Translations under genes and position numbers: made by a program
Assembly (NCBI RefSeq): GCF_003574035.1
Contig: NZ_QWKY01000009.1
Coordinates: forward strand, 1-64,000
Direction: 5' to 3'
DNA length: 64,000 nucleotides
DNA from: Meiothermus hypogaeus
Lineage (GTDB): Bacteria > Deinococcota > Deinococci > Deinococcales > Thermaceae
The notes under the pieces: generated by a model
Databases searched by the model: none
What the model saw: the letters and a program-made list of their open reading frames with translations, nothing else
Told to the model about the DNA's origin: nothing
Part shown: positions 11,049 through 23,352 of the stretch, in pieces
How the letters are laid out: each line of letters begins with the position of its first letter
How positions within the stretch are numbered: position 1 is the first letter of the stretch

Positions 11049-12332
11049 ATGGATCGAACCCTTATTATTCGCGGTGGAATTCCCCTCAGCGGGGATCTGA
11101 GAATTTTTCCCGCTAAGAATTCTGCGCTCAAGCTCATGGCGGCCAGCATCCTTACCGCCGAACCCGTGACCCTCGCCGAGGTTCCGCGCCTGCGGGACAT
11201 CGACGTTTTACTCGAGCTCCTGGGCCACCTGGGTACCCGCCACGCCTGGGAGGGCCGCACCCTGCATCTGCACACCCCGGAAATCCGCTCCACGCAGGCA
11301 CCCTTCGAGCTTGTCAGCAAGATGCGGGCCAGCTTCAACGTACTGGGGGCGCTGGCCGCCCGGGCCGGGGAAGGCACCGTACCGCTGCCGGGGGGCTGCA
11401 ACTTCGCCGAACGTCCGGTAGACCAGCACATCAAGGCCCTGCGCGGCCTGGGTTTCGAAGTCTCCACCGAGATTACCGAACAAGGGGTGGCCTATACCGT
11501 GCGCCGCCACAAACCCGCCTCGGGCCGGGTGGTCTACGACCTGCCGACCCTGGGGGGCACCGAGCAAGCCCTGATGGCCGCAGCCCTGGGCGGCGAGGCC
11601 GTTTTGGTCAATACTCCACAGGAACCCGAGATTGTAGACCTGTGCAACTTCCTGAGCAAAATGGGCGCCGAAATCAAGGGTATTGGCAGCAGCATCCTGC
11701 ACATCAAGGGCAAGCCCAGCCTGCGCGGAGTCAGCTACAGCGTGATCCCCGACCGAATCGAAGCAGGCACTTACCTGTTTGCAGCGGCGGCCACCAGAGG
11801 CTCCATCACCCTGTCCAATGTGGAGCCTTTCCACATGGATGCGGTGCTAGACAAGCTCATTCAGTCGGGCCACCGCATCACCACCGGCAAGGACTGGATT
11901 CGCCTCGAGTCCACCGCACATCCCCAGCCCTTCAACCTCGAGGCCCGCGAATACCCCGGCTTCATCACCGACCTGCAACCCCCTGCCGCAGCCTACCTGG
12001 CTACCGTACACGGCACCTCGCTGGTCTCGGACCGGGTCTACCCCGACCGCTTTACCCACGCCAGCGAGCTGGCCCGCATGGGGGCCGATGTCACCCTCAA
12101 AGACCGCACCCTGATTATTCAGGGGCGCCAGCTTACGGGTGCCGCCGTGGAGGCCCGCGACATCCGTGCCGGTGGCGGCCTGATAATCGCGGCCCTGGCC
12201 GCCGAGGGCGAGAGCCATATCGCCGGCATGAAGTACATCGAGCGTGGATACGACGACATCGAAAACCGCCTGCGCTGCCTTGGCGCCCAGGTAGGGGTGC
12301 AGGTGCCCGAGCTGGCTTTGGCCGCGGACTGA
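11049..12332 (+). CDS. murA: UDP-N-acetylglucosamine 1-carboxyvinyltransferase
   Basis: A 427-residue EPSP-synthase-fold enzyme catalysing the first committed step of peptidoglycan synthesis: transfer of enolpyruvate from PEP to UDP-GlcNAc in the cytoplasm. The N-terminal motif FPAKNSALKLMAA (residues 20-32) contains the conserved Lys23-Asn24 pair. The flexible loop LPGGCNFAERPVD carries the catalytic Cys117, the residue alkylated by fosfomycin in most MurA enzymes. The C-terminal AGGGLIIAALAAEG and ERGYDDIENRLR segments are also typical. Length fits the family. It has its own promoter and is followed by prfB 165 bp later. Confidence 0.96.
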   Translation: MDRTLIIRGGIPLSGDLRIFPAKNSALKLMAASILTAEPVTLAEVPRLRDIDVLLELLGHLGTRHAWEGRTLHLHTPEIRSTQAPFELVSKMRASFNVLGALAARAGEGTVPLPGGCNFAERPVDQHIKALRGLGFEVSTEITEQGVAYTVRRHKPASGRVVYDLPTLGGTEQALMAAALGGEAVLVNTPQEPEIVDLCNFLSKMGAEIKGIGSSILHIKGKPSLRGVSYSVIPDRIEAGTYLFAAAATRGSITLSNVEPFHMDAVLDKLIQSGHRITTGKDWIRLESTAHPQPFNLEAREYPGFITDLQPPAAAYLATVHGTSLVSDRVYPDRFTHASELARMGADVTLKDRTLIIQGRQLTGAAVEARDIRAGGGLIIAALAAEGESHIAGMKYIERGYDDIENRLRCLGAQVGVQVPELALAAD

Positions 12333-12437
12333 TTGATTCTGGCCGGGCAAAGCTTTCCCGTTTCTCCGCAAATCCTGGGGATTATTGCGCCCGTGGGTCA
12401 CCCCCGGGCTATTGTTGTGCTGTCGATTGAAGGCCAT

Positions 12438-12453
12438 CGGGGGTAGACCCCCG
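12438..12453. other. GC-rich palindrome between murA and prfB
   Basis: CGGGGGT and ACCCCCG face each other with a 2-nt centre, just upstream of the prfB -35 box. It could be part of a murA terminator (no T-run follows) or a protein-binding site. Function not determinable by reading. Confidence 0.35.
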
Positions 12454-12460
12454 GCTGCAT

Positions 12461-12489
12461 TTGACGTCTGCCCTCCGAAACCCTAGACT
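12461..12489 (+). promoter_or_regulatory. prfB promoter (TTGACG-N17-TAGACT), leaderless
   Basis: The -35 box TTGACG (12461-12466) and -10 TAGACT (12484-12489) are 17 bp apart. The -10 ends 8 nt before the prfB ATG, so transcription should begin at or beside the start codon. Confidence 0.75.
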
Positions 12490-12497
12490 CAGGTGCT

Positions 12498-13596
12498 ATG
12501 GATTTGCAGACCCTCCAACACCGACTCGAGGCCCTTCGGGGGTATCTTTGACATCGCTGGTAAGGAAGCCCGCCTAGCCGAACTCGAGCAACAAATCAAC
12601 GATCCCCACCTCTGGAACGACCCGGCCCACGCCCGCAAGGTTTCGCAGGAGTCGGCCCGGCTGCGCAGGGTGGTGGAGGGGTTCAAGCGCCTGGAGTCCG
12701 ACCTGCAGGGGCTTTTGGAGCTCTGGCCGGAGCTTATGGCCGAAGAACGGGAGCAGATGCAGCCCGAACTCGAGCGGGCCGGACGCGAGCTCGAGGACCT
12801 CTACCACCAGACCCTGCTCTCCTTCCCCTACGCCGAAAACGCCGCCATTGTAACCATCAAACCCGGCGCAGGCGGCACCGAGGCCTGCGACTGGGCCCAG
12901 ATGCTCTATCGCATGTACACCCGCTTCGCCGAGCGCCACGGCTTTACCCTGGAGCTCATTGACCTGGAGCCGGGAGCCGAGGCCGGCATTGACTACGCGC
13001 AGTTCATTGTGCGAGGCGAGAACGCCTTTGGACTGATGTCCCCCGAAGCCGGGGTACACCGCCTGGTGCGGCCCTCCCCCTTCAATGCCCAGGGCAAGCG
13101 CCAGACCAGCTTTGCCGCGGTAGAGGTCATGCCTGAGGTAGACGAATCGGTGGATATACAGATTGCCCCCGAAGACCTGCGCATAGACGTAATGCGCTCG
13201 CAGGGCAAGGGCGGCCAGGGTGTGAACACCACCGACTCGGCGGTGCGGATAGTACACCTACCCACCGGCATCATCGTGAAGTGCCAGGTGACCCGCAGCC
13301 AGCAAAAAAACAAAGAGATGGCCATGAACATCCTGCGCTCCAAGCTCTTCGAGATTGAGTACAAGAAAAAGCAGGAAGAACTGGCCCGGCTCAAGGGTGA
13401 GGCCCGCCCCATTGAGTGGGGCAGCCAGATTCGCAGCTACGTGCTGGATAAGCAGTACATCAAGGACCACCGCACCGGCGAGATGCGCCACGACCCCGAG
13501 AACGTGCTGGACGGCGACCTGGAAAGCCTGATCTGGGCGGGGCTCGAGTGGAAAGCCGGCCGAAGAGAGACCGTGGCCGCAGCTGAGGATGAGTAG
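12498..13596 (+). CDS. prfB: Peptide chain release factor 2, with programmed +1 frameshift
   Basis: Frame 0 runs from ATG 12498 through CTT (12546-12548) to an in-frame TGA at 12549-12551. Reading resumes in the +1 frame at GAC (12550) and continues to TAG at 13596, giving 365 residues. The site has the textbook order: internal Shine-Dalgarno-like GGGGG, then TAT CTT TGA C. RF2 recognises UGA and UAA stop codons. The product keeps the SPF anticodon-like tripeptide (RPSPFNAQG, near residue 190) and the GGQ hydrolysis motif at residues 238-240 (GKGGQGVNTTDS). Scarce RF2 lets ribosomes shift and make more, an autoregulatory loop. The gene is probably leaderless. Confidence 0.96.
12540..12552 (+). 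promoter_or_regulatory. RF2 programmed +1 frameshift site
   Basis: GGGGG TAT CTT TGA C: a Shine-Dalgarno-like stimulator, the slippery CTT codon, and a UGA stop followed by C, the weakest termination context. This is the arrangement known from Escherichia coli and most bacterial prfB genes. Confidence 0.93.
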
Positions 13597-13825
13597 GCAC
13601 TGGGAAGTCGCCATCTCCACCCAGCTAGAGAAACATCCTTTCGCCGAAGATACACTGGCCAAGCGCACCATCCGCAAAGGCGAAGTCGCCCCTGCTCTTC
13701 AAAGACTTGGCCGCCCGCGAAAACAAGAAGGGCCAAAGAGACCTGCCTCACCGCGGTGACACCAACTTTGATGGCCAGTTATCTTTGGGAGCCGCTCCTA
13801 TGTCCCCTCATCCGGCGACACCCCA
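13589..13825 (+). pseudogene. Possible decayed small ORF overlapping the prfB stop
   Basis: An ATG at 13589 overlaps the prfB stop codon and opens a frame (MSRHWEVAISTQLEKH...) that ends at about 13750. A neighbouring frame continues with LLFKDLAARENKKGQRDLPH and further residues to about 13830, so the amino-acid-like composition spans a frame change. This could be a remnant gene or chance. I do not recognise the family. Confidence 0.25.
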
Positions 13826-13890
13826 GGTGTAGAGAGTTGCGTTCCCATCACTGGTAAATAGGGTGGTCGGGGTGTTGCCACCTCCCGCCC
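13809..13890 (-). repeat. Dispersed palindromic repeat, second copy
   Basis: Imperfect inverted arms GGCGACACCCC (13814-13824) and GGGGTGTTGCC (13869-13879) with a 44-bp spacer match, in opposite orientation, the arms and spacer length of the repeat at 3356-3419. Both share GGGGTGTCGCCGGATG at one end. Probably a small REP-like family. Confidence 0.45.
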
Positions 13891-14153
13891 AGAGAAGGCA
13901 CGGGGTTCATGGTGGATTTGGGGTGATACGCTTTCTTCGCAGCGAAGTGGGGTGGCACACTGGTCTGCATTGAGTCTGGGCACAGACGCATTCTCGTTTT
14001 TGCGGGCAGCAACGTCTATGAAGGGCGCGATAAGCACCGGTGGGCCAAACCCGGCCCACGGGTGCTTGGGTTTCAAGTTTCTAGGCAGCAATAGTCTTGG
14101 CTGCAACTAAGGGTTCCTGATCCTGGGGGAACAAGACCTGTGTTACGAGCACT
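13891..14153. other. Intergenic region, no gene seen
   Basis: Downstream of the palindromic repeat and upstream of the 3' end of acs there is no reading frame with protein-like composition on either strand, no clear terminator with a T-run, and no RNA gene I can recognise. Confidence 0.4.
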
Positions 14154-16100
<1,947 letters not shown>

Positions 16101-16145
16101 ATTCGACTCTCCAGCATTCAACAAGCACCGGTTCTTTTGCAAGTG

Positions 16146-16174
16146 AGCATAGGCGGCCTGAATGGCAACGTCAA
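16146..16174 (-). promoter_or_regulatory. acs promoter (TTGACG-N17-TATGCT)
   Basis: On the minus strand a -35 box (16169-16174) and a -10 box (16146-16151) with 17-bp spacing lie upstream of acs and give a leader of roughly 40 nt containing the ribosome binding site. Confidence 0.7.
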
Positions 16175-16215
16175 GAAAAAGCCGGCTTTGGCAAATGTAC
16201 GAAATAAGGCATTAC

Positions 16216-16244
16216 TTGACAGTCTGTTGTAACATCGCCATCAT
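16216..16244 (+). promoter_or_regulatory. Candidate promoter and palindrome for the IclR-ACS gene
   Basis: TTGACA at 16216-16221 is a perfect -35, but the -10 at 17-bp spacing (CATCAT) is weak. Between them TGTTGTAACA (16225-16234) is a near palindrome (TGTT/AACA) that could be an operator for the IclR domain encoded just downstream. Position is suggestive; the site is not proven. Confidence 0.4.
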
Positions 16245-16283
16245 ATCGCCAGAAACATCTATTGCACCACCGATCGGATTGCT

Positions 16284-18923
16284 ATGGCCCAAAGCCGTAA
16301 ACTCACCACCGTTCAGGCCGCTTTGCGGGTTCTGGCTTACCTGGCCGAACACCCAGAAGGGGTGGAGGCCGCCAGACTGGCCGCTTTCCTGGGCAAAAGT
16401 CTTTCCACCGCCTATGCCCTGCTGGCCAGCCTGGTTTCGGAGGGTTTCGCCGAACGGGAGGGTAGCACCTACCGGCTATCCAGGACAGCCCTGGCACCTG
16501 CCCCGACCCGCCTGGCCGAGCCAGAGAAGCTGAGCGATGCACTGGAAGAGCTGTACCTGCGTACCCGTGAACGCTCCTATCTGGCCTTGCTCAACCACGA
16601 AGGCAAGCTGCGTCTGTCTACCAGGGGACGGCAGGGTTTGCCCAAGCTGGCCGGGCTGGAAGAGCAGGTATTTGAGGGTTTTCATGCCCTGGCCCTGGGC
16701 AAAGCCGTCTTGGCGTTTCTAGATGCCGAGGCCCAAGCACCCCACCTGCAAAACCTCCGGGCCTTTACCCACCTCACCATCACCGACCCCCTGACCCTCG
16801 AGGAAGAGCTGACCAAGGTGCGCCAGATGGGGTTTGCGGTAGAACTCGAGGAACATGCCGATGGCATCTCCGGGGTAGCCGCCCCCATCTTTGGCCCGGA
16901 TGGGGTAGTGATGGGCGCTTTGGGGGTGGTGGTGCCCTCGAGGCGGTTTCCCTACGCTTTTACCCGACTGGTACAGGCCGTGCAGGAGGTAGCCCGGGCG
17001 GCCTCGAGCCGTTCGCGGGTGGAACCACCCCAGGGCGAAGCCAAGCCTCTTCCACCCAGCGAGCCGGTTTACCTGGGTTCGGCCAGCGAAGAGACTCCGG
17101 TCTGGGCCCCCAAGGCTTTAGTTGATCAGGCCAACCTCCAGGATTACCCTTCGGAGTACCGCAAAAGCCAGGAGCACCCCGAGGCCTTTTGGGGGGCCTG
17201 GGCCGAGCGGTTTCACTGGTTCACCCCCTGGAGGCAGGTACGGGAAATTAGCCCCCCCAACCACCGCTGGTTTGTGGGAGCCACTACCAACATCACCTAC
17301 AACGCGCTGGATCGACACGCCGAGGGCCCCCGCCGCAACCAGCTGGCCCTGATTGCCCTGGCCGGCGATGGCAACGTTCACAAACTGACCTACCGCGAAC
17401 TGCGCGACCTGACCGCCCGCCTGGCCGGGGGACTCTTGTCGCTGGGCATCAGGCCCGGCGACCGCGTGGCGGTCTATATGCCCACCGGCCTCGAGATGGC
17501 CCTGACTTTTCTGGCCTGTGCACGCATTGGGGCGGTGCATGTGGCGGTTCCTGCGGGGTTGGGGAGCCAGGCTCTACGCGAACGCTTGCAGGACACCGGG
17601 GCCCGTTTGCTGGTAGCCGCCGACCGCATGTACCAGGGCGGGCGCACCCTTCACTTCACACACCTGATCGAAGAGGCCACCCAGGGCCTGGACGTACCGG
17701 TGCTTTGGTTTAGCCGGGGGGGTGCTCGCAGGTCGCTGGAGTTTTGGGATTTGCTCGAGGCCCACCGCCCCACCACCAGGGCCCTACCAGTGGACAGCGA
17801 ACACCCCTTGTTCATCCTGTACACCTCGGGCTCCACCGGCAAGCCCAAGGGCGTGGTGCACGTGCACGGGGGCTATATGGTGGGTATCACCTACCACCTG
17901 CGCACCCTGTTTGACCTGAAGGAAGGCGAAATCTCCTGGGCCACCGCCGACCTCTCCTGGATTGTGGGGCACAGCTACGGCCTGTACGCCCCTTTGCTCG
18001 AGGGCCTGACCACCGTACTGCGGGCCGAACGGCTCGACTACCCCGACCCCAACAGCTTCTACGAGACCCTAGAGGACTGCGGGGTCAACGTCCTGATCAT
18101 CAGCCCCACCTGGCTGCGCACCCTGCGCAAACACGGCGACGAGTTTGCCCAGAAGGCCCACCTGTCCGACCTGCGGCTGGTGGCCAGCGTGGGCGAGTAC
18201 CTGGCCCCCGAGGTCTGGCACTGGGCCGCCAAACACCTGGCCCACGTGGTGGATAACTGGTGGCAGACCGAGACCGGCGGGCCCTGCCTCTCCACGCCCC
18301 TCTGTATGCCCGCCAAGCCCGGCAAGGTGGGTTTTCCGCTGCCTGGGGTCGAGGTGCAGGTGGTGGACGCAGCGGGGCGCGAACTTCCCCCGGGTCAGAA
18401 GGGCCATCTGGTCATCCGCCGGCCATTTCCTCACTTTATGCGTACCTTTTGGAACAACGACGAGCGCTACGTCGAACAGTGGAGCCGCATCCCCGGCTGC
18501 TACAGCACCGGTGATATCGCTGTGCGCGACAGCGAGGGCTACATAGCCCTCCTGGGCCGTTCGGACGATGTGATTAAGGCCGGTGAAATGCGCATCGGCA
18601 CGGCTGAAATCGAGGGGGCCATGCTTTCGCACCCCTCGGTGGCCGAGGTTGCAGCAGTCGGGCTTGCCAACCCCGAGCTAGGCGAGGTGATTAAGGTGTA
18701 TGTGGTGCTTAAAACCCGCGAGGCGAGCCTCGAGGTTCGCACCATCCTGGCCGACAAGCTACAAGCCCACCTGCGCCGACAGCTTGGTAGCATCCACCTC
18801 CCCACCGAGGTTGAAATTATCGATCAGTTGCCCCGAACCAAGAGCGGCAAAATCCTGCGCCGCCTGCTCAAAGCCCAGGAACTCGGCGACGATCCAGGCG
18901 ACCTCTCCACGCTAGAACCATGA
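16284..18923 (+). CDS. IclR-family regulator fused to an acetyl-CoA-synthetase-like enzyme
   Basis: One uninterrupted 879-residue frame encodes two complete proteins. Residues about 8-66 form an IclR winged helix-turn-helix. Residues about 85-240 are the IclR effector domain, with the family signatures ALALGKAVLAFL and SGVAAPIFGPDGVVMGALGV. A Pro/Glu-rich linker (about 241-285) leads to a full acyl-CoA synthetase with [11 protein letters not shown] (513-523), WWQTETGG (659-666) and the catalytic Lys856 in RTKSGKILRR. The Trp-containing pocket suggests a short acyl substrate. It diverges from acs and precedes a related synthetase. I infer an enzyme that senses its own substrate or product and regulates the locus. 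I know of no standard annotation for this fusion. Confidence 0.9.
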   Translation: MAQSRKLTTVQAALRVLAYLAEHPEGVEAARLAAFLGKSLSTAYALLASLVSEGFAEREGSTYRLSRTALAPAPTRLAEPEKLSDALEELYLRTRERSYLALLNHEGKLRLSTRGRQGLPKLAGLEEQVFEGFHALALGKAVLAFLDAEAQAPHLQNLRAFTHLTITDPLTLEEELTKVRQMGFAVELEEHADGISGVAAPIFGPDGVVMGALGVVVPSRRFPYAFTRLVQAVQEVARAASSRSRVEPPQGEAKPLPPSEPVYLGSASEETPVWAPKALVDQANLQDYPSEYRKSQEHPEAFWGAWAERFHWFTPWRQVREISPPNHRWFVGATTNITYNALDRHAEGPRRNQLALIALAGDGNVHKLTYRELRDLTARLAGGLLSLGIRPGDRVAVYMPTGLEMALTFLACARIGAVHVAVPAGLGSQALRERLQDTGARLLVAADRMYQGGRTLHFTHLIEEATQGLDVPVLWFSRGGARRSLEFWDLLEAHRPTTRALPVDSEHPLFILYTSGSTGKPKGVVHVHGGYMVGITYHLRTLFDLKEGEISWATADLSWIVGHSYGLYAPLLEGLTTVLRAERLDYPDPNSFYETLEDCGVNVLIISPTWLRTLRKHGDEFAQKAHLSDLRLVASVGEYLAPEVWHWAAKHLAHVVDNWWQTETGGPCLSTPLCMPAKPGKVGFPLPGVEVQVVDAAGRELPPGQKGHLVIRRPFPHFMRTFWNNDERYVEQWSRIPGCYSTGDIAVRDSEGYIALLGRSDDVIKAGEMRIGTAEIEGAMLSHPSVAEVAAVGLANPELGEVIKVYVVLKTREASLEVRTILADKLQAHLRRQLGSIHLPTEVEIIDQLPRTKSGKILRRLLKAQELGDDPGDLSTLEP

Positions 18924-19069
18924 AGGCGTATCCGAGCGCTTACCAAGCCGTCGTCCTTTTGCTTGTGCCGGTGCAGTTCAGGCGGCCCATTCCGGGAACT
19001 TGCTGCCCCTGAACCAAAACGGCATTTGTCCCTCAGTCCCTCTGCAAAGATAAACCCTCAGGAGGCCCC

Positions 19070-20953
19070 ATGGAACTCGAGCAACTGCTAAAATCCAAGG
19101 TCAGTTACCAAGCCCCCGCCGCCTTACGCCAAAATGCCAACATCCCGGACTTCTGGGCCGAATATAACCGCAGCCTACAAGACCCCGAAGCGTTTTGGGG
19201 TGAGCAAGCCCGGCAGTTTCACTGGTTCGAGCCTTTTGAGCGGGTGCTCGAGTGGAACTTCCCCGACCACAGGTGGTTTTTGGGTGGGCAGACCAACATC
19301 ACCTACAACGCCCTGGACCGCCATGCCAAAGGCGCCAAGCGCAACCAGGTGGCCCTTTTGTACCTGGGCGAAGACGGCAGCGAGCAAAAGCTTACCTATG
19401 GTGAGCTTCTGGATCGGGTTTCGCGCCTGGCCACCGGGCTAAAAAGCCTGGGGGTGCAGAAGGGCGACCGGGTAATTATCTACATGTCGCTCACCCTGGA
19501 AGGTGTGATGGCCATGCTGGCCTGTGCCCGCATTGGGGCCATCCACTCGGTGGTGTATGCGGGCCTGGGGGTTTCGGCCCTACGCGAACGCATTACGGAC
19601 GCAGGGGCCAAACTCGTCATCGCAGGGGATGTCTCCTACCGGCGGGGCAAGCCCGTGGATCTGGAATCCATTGTCCTCCAGGCCATCGAAGACCTGGACG
19701 TGCATACGGTCTGGTTCAGCCGCAGCAAAGCGGTTCCAGAGGGGCCGCGCTTCCACAATTTCAACCAGCTGCTCTGGTCGCACAAGCCCGAAGCTGAGGC
19801 CGTTCCCCTGGACAGCGAACACCCCCTGTTCATCCTTTATACCTCGGGCTCCACCGGCAAGCCCAAGGGGGTGGTGCACGTACACGGGGGCTACATGGTG
19901 GGCACCGCTTACCACCTGCGCTCATTCTTCGACGTGAAGGACACCGATGTCTACTGGGCCACCTCGGACATCGGCTGGATTGTGGGGCACAGCTATATTG
20001 TGTACGCACCGTTGCTGATGGGCATTACCAGCGTCTTGCGCGAGGGCGCGCCCGACTACCCCAACCCGGCAGCCCTCTGGCAGGCTGTGGAGCGGTATCG
20101 GGTGAATGTAATGTTCACCGCCCCCACCGCCGTGCGCATGTTCATGAAGTTTGGGCCCGAGTGGCCCGCTCGGCACGACCTCTCTTCGCTGCGGTTCATT
20201 GGCGTGGCCGGCGAACCGCTCAACCCCGAGGCCTGGCAGTGGGCGGTTGAACACCTGATGGATGGCGGCCGGCGCGGTTTTGTGGCCGACAACTGGTGGC
20301 AAACTGAGCTGGGCGGCCCCACCCTGGGTACCCCGCTGACACTGGAGGGCAAGCCCGGTTTTGTGGGTGTGCCTCTGCCGGGCGTGGAAGCAGCAGTGGT
20401 GGATGCCGATGGCAACGAGGTAGCACCCGGAACAGGGGGTTTGCTGGCCCTCAAGCGCCCGTTCCCCCACATGATGCGCACCGTTTGGGGCAACCACACC
20501 CGCTATACCCAGTATTGGACGGAATTCCCCGGGAACGTCTATGCCGCCGGCGACGTGGCCAGCAAAACCGCCGAGGGCTACTTCACTGTGCTGGGCCGCG
20601 CCGACGACGTGCTCAACGTAGCCGGGCACCGCATCGGCACGGCAGACGTGGAGAGCGCCCTGGTCTCGTACCCCGCCGTAGCCGAGGCCGCCGTGATTGG
20701 GGTGCCCGACCCCATCAAGGGTGAAAACATCAAAGCTTTTGTGGTACTGCGGATGGGGCACGAAAAAACCGAAGCGCTCAAGACCGAAATTGTGCAGCAC
20801 GTGAGGCTCGAGCTCGGCCCCATCGCTACCCCCAGCGAGCTGGTGTTTCTGGACAAGCTCCCCAAAACCCGCAGCGGCAAAATTCTTCGGCGCTTGCTCA
20901 AAGCCCAAGAGATGGGGCGCGATCCCGGCGATCTAAGCACGTTGGAAGAGTAG
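19070..20953 (+). CDS. Short-chain acyl-CoA synthetase (acetyl/propionyl-CoA synthetase-like)
   Basis: A 627-residue AMP-forming ligase of the Acs type with [11 protein letters not shown] at 257-267, WWQTELGG at 409-416 and [11 protein letters not shown] near the C-terminus (lysine about 604). Its sequence is much closer to the synthetase half of the upstream fusion (shared ALDRHAEG/ALDRHAKG, VVHVHGGYMVG, LLKAQE and DPGDLSTLE endings) than to acs, so the two probably arose by duplication. The loop GRADDVLNVAGHRIG is canonical here, whereas the fusion has GRSDDVIKAGEMRIG. AGGAGG precedes the ATG. Acetate versus propionate preference cannot be told by reading. Confidence 0.9.
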   Translation: MELEQLLKSKVSYQAPAALRQNANIPDFWAEYNRSLQDPEAFWGEQARQFHWFEPFERVLEWNFPDHRWFLGGQTNITYNALDRHAKGAKRNQVALLYLGEDGSEQKLTYGELLDRVSRLATGLKSLGVQKGDRVIIYMSLTLEGVMAMLACARIGAIHSVVYAGLGVSALRERITDAGAKLVIAGDVSYRRGKPVDLESIVLQAIEDLDVHTVWFSRSKAVPEGPRFHNFNQLLWSHKPEAEAVPLDSEHPLFILYTSGSTGKPKGVVHVHGGYMVGTAYHLRSFFDVKDTDVYWATSDIGWIVGHSYIVYAPLLMGITSVLREGAPDYPNPAALWQAVERYRVNVMFTAPTAVRMFMKFGPEWPARHDLSSLRFIGVAGEPLNPEAWQWAVEHLMDGGRRGFVADNWWQTELGGPTLGTPLTLEGKPGFVGVPLPGVEAAVVDADGNEVAPGTGGLLALKRPFPHMMRTVWGNHTRYTQYWTEFPGNVYAAGDVASKTAEGYFTVLGRADDVLNVAGHRIGTADVESALVSYPAVAEAAVIGVPDPIKGENIKAFVVLRMGHEKTEALKTEIVQHVRLELGPIATPSELVFLDKLPKTRSGKILRRLLKAQEMGRDPGDLSTLEE

Positions 20954-21196
20954 CTTTTGATAAGCCCTAGTTATGAGCTGATAAGGGATTCCCCTCTATC
21001 CGTTGCACAAAAGGCCTCGAAGGCTACCTCGAGACATGCAGGGGTGTACTACTTAGATTCAGCGCTCAAACCGCATTGCATGGACAAATCCTGCGCTGCG
21101 CTTTTCCTCCAGCGAAGCTACGTTCGACTCGAGTGCGGCTCTCATCAATCAAATAAAAGCGACGACTTTCGCAGATATACAAAAACATCAAATAAC
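20954..21196. other. Intergenic region, no gene supported
   Basis: This AT-richer stretch upstream of the symporter promoter contains only a Cys/Ser-rich frame without a ribosome binding site or family likeness. I see no RNA gene or repeat. Confidence 0.4.
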
Positions 21197-21225
21197 TTGC
21201 CAGACTACAATCTCGGTGTTAGATT
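21197..21225 (+). promoter_or_regulatory. Symporter operon promoter (TTGCCA-N17-TAGATT)
   Basis: A -35 (21197-21202) and -10 (21220-21225) with 17-bp spacing predict transcription starting near 21232 and a leader of about 75 nt before the DUF4212 gene. Confidence 0.6.
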
Positions 21226-21231
21226 CATGGC

Positions 21232-21290
21232 GCAAGTCTGAAAAGCGCTAAAGCGACCACCCCAATGGCTCTGGTGGCCGGACTTGTGTT
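21232..21290 (+). other. Nested hairpin in the symporter mRNA leader
   Basis: CAAGTC pairs with GACTTG and, inside this, CCACC pairs with GGTGG across a short loop, within the predicted 5' leader. It may control translation or be incidental; I do not recognise a riboswitch class. Confidence 0.35.
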
Positions 21291-21305
21291 ACATGGAGGT
21301 TAGGC

Positions 21306-21560
21306 ATGGATAAAGCTAAGGCCGATGCGTACTGGAAGGCCAACATCAGCCTGATCCGTAACCTGCTTATCGTATGGGCAGTGGTTTCTTACGGGTTTGG
21401 CATTCTGTTGGTTCAGCCCCTCAACAACATAAAGCTCGGGGCCGTTCCGCTGGGCTTCTGGTTTGCCCACCAGGGTTCCATCATCATCTTCGTCATCTTG
21501 ATCTTCATCTACGTTTCGCAGATGAACAAGATTGACCAGCAGTTCGACGTGCACGAATAG
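21306..21560 (+). CDS. Sodium:solute symporter small subunit (DUF4212)
   Basis: An 84-residue protein with two membrane helices (about residues 18-40 and 48-70), the conserved start YWKANISLIRNLL and a polar C-terminal tail. It belongs to the DUF4212 family, always found just before a large SSS-family symporter. The partner follows 10 bp downstream. ATGGAGGTTAGGC ATG supplies the ribosome binding site. It is likely an accessory or stability subunit of the carboxylate transporter. Confidence 0.9.
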   Translation: MDKAKADAYWKANISLIRNLLIVWAVVSYGFGILLVQPLNNIKLGAVPLGFWFAHQGSIIIFVILIFIYVSQMNKIDQQFDVHE

Positions 21561-21570
21561 GGGGCTGCTC

Positions 21571-23298
<1,728 letters not shown>

Positions 23299-23307
23299 CT
23301 AACCGCC

Positions 23308-23337
23308 GGGGTGGGCAGACGCCCACCCCAGTTTTTT
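23308..23337 (+). terminator. Rho-independent terminator after the symporter gene
   Basis: GGGGTGGGC (23308-23316) pairs perfectly with GCCCACCCC (23321-23329) around a 4-nt loop and is followed by a run of six T. Confidence 0.9.
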
Positions 23338-23352
23338 GGGTAATATCACCCT

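Noticed and set aside
13798-14106. 102-codon minus-strand frame downstream of prfB
   Set aside because: It crosses the palindromic repeat, has no start signal and no protein-like pattern.
20957-21241. 94-codon frame between the third synthetase and the symporter
   Set aside because: No ribosome binding site, atypical composition, and it runs through the symporter promoter.
21232-21290. Riboswitch in the symporter leader
   Set aside because: Only simple nested stems are visible; no conserved core of a known class could be recognised.
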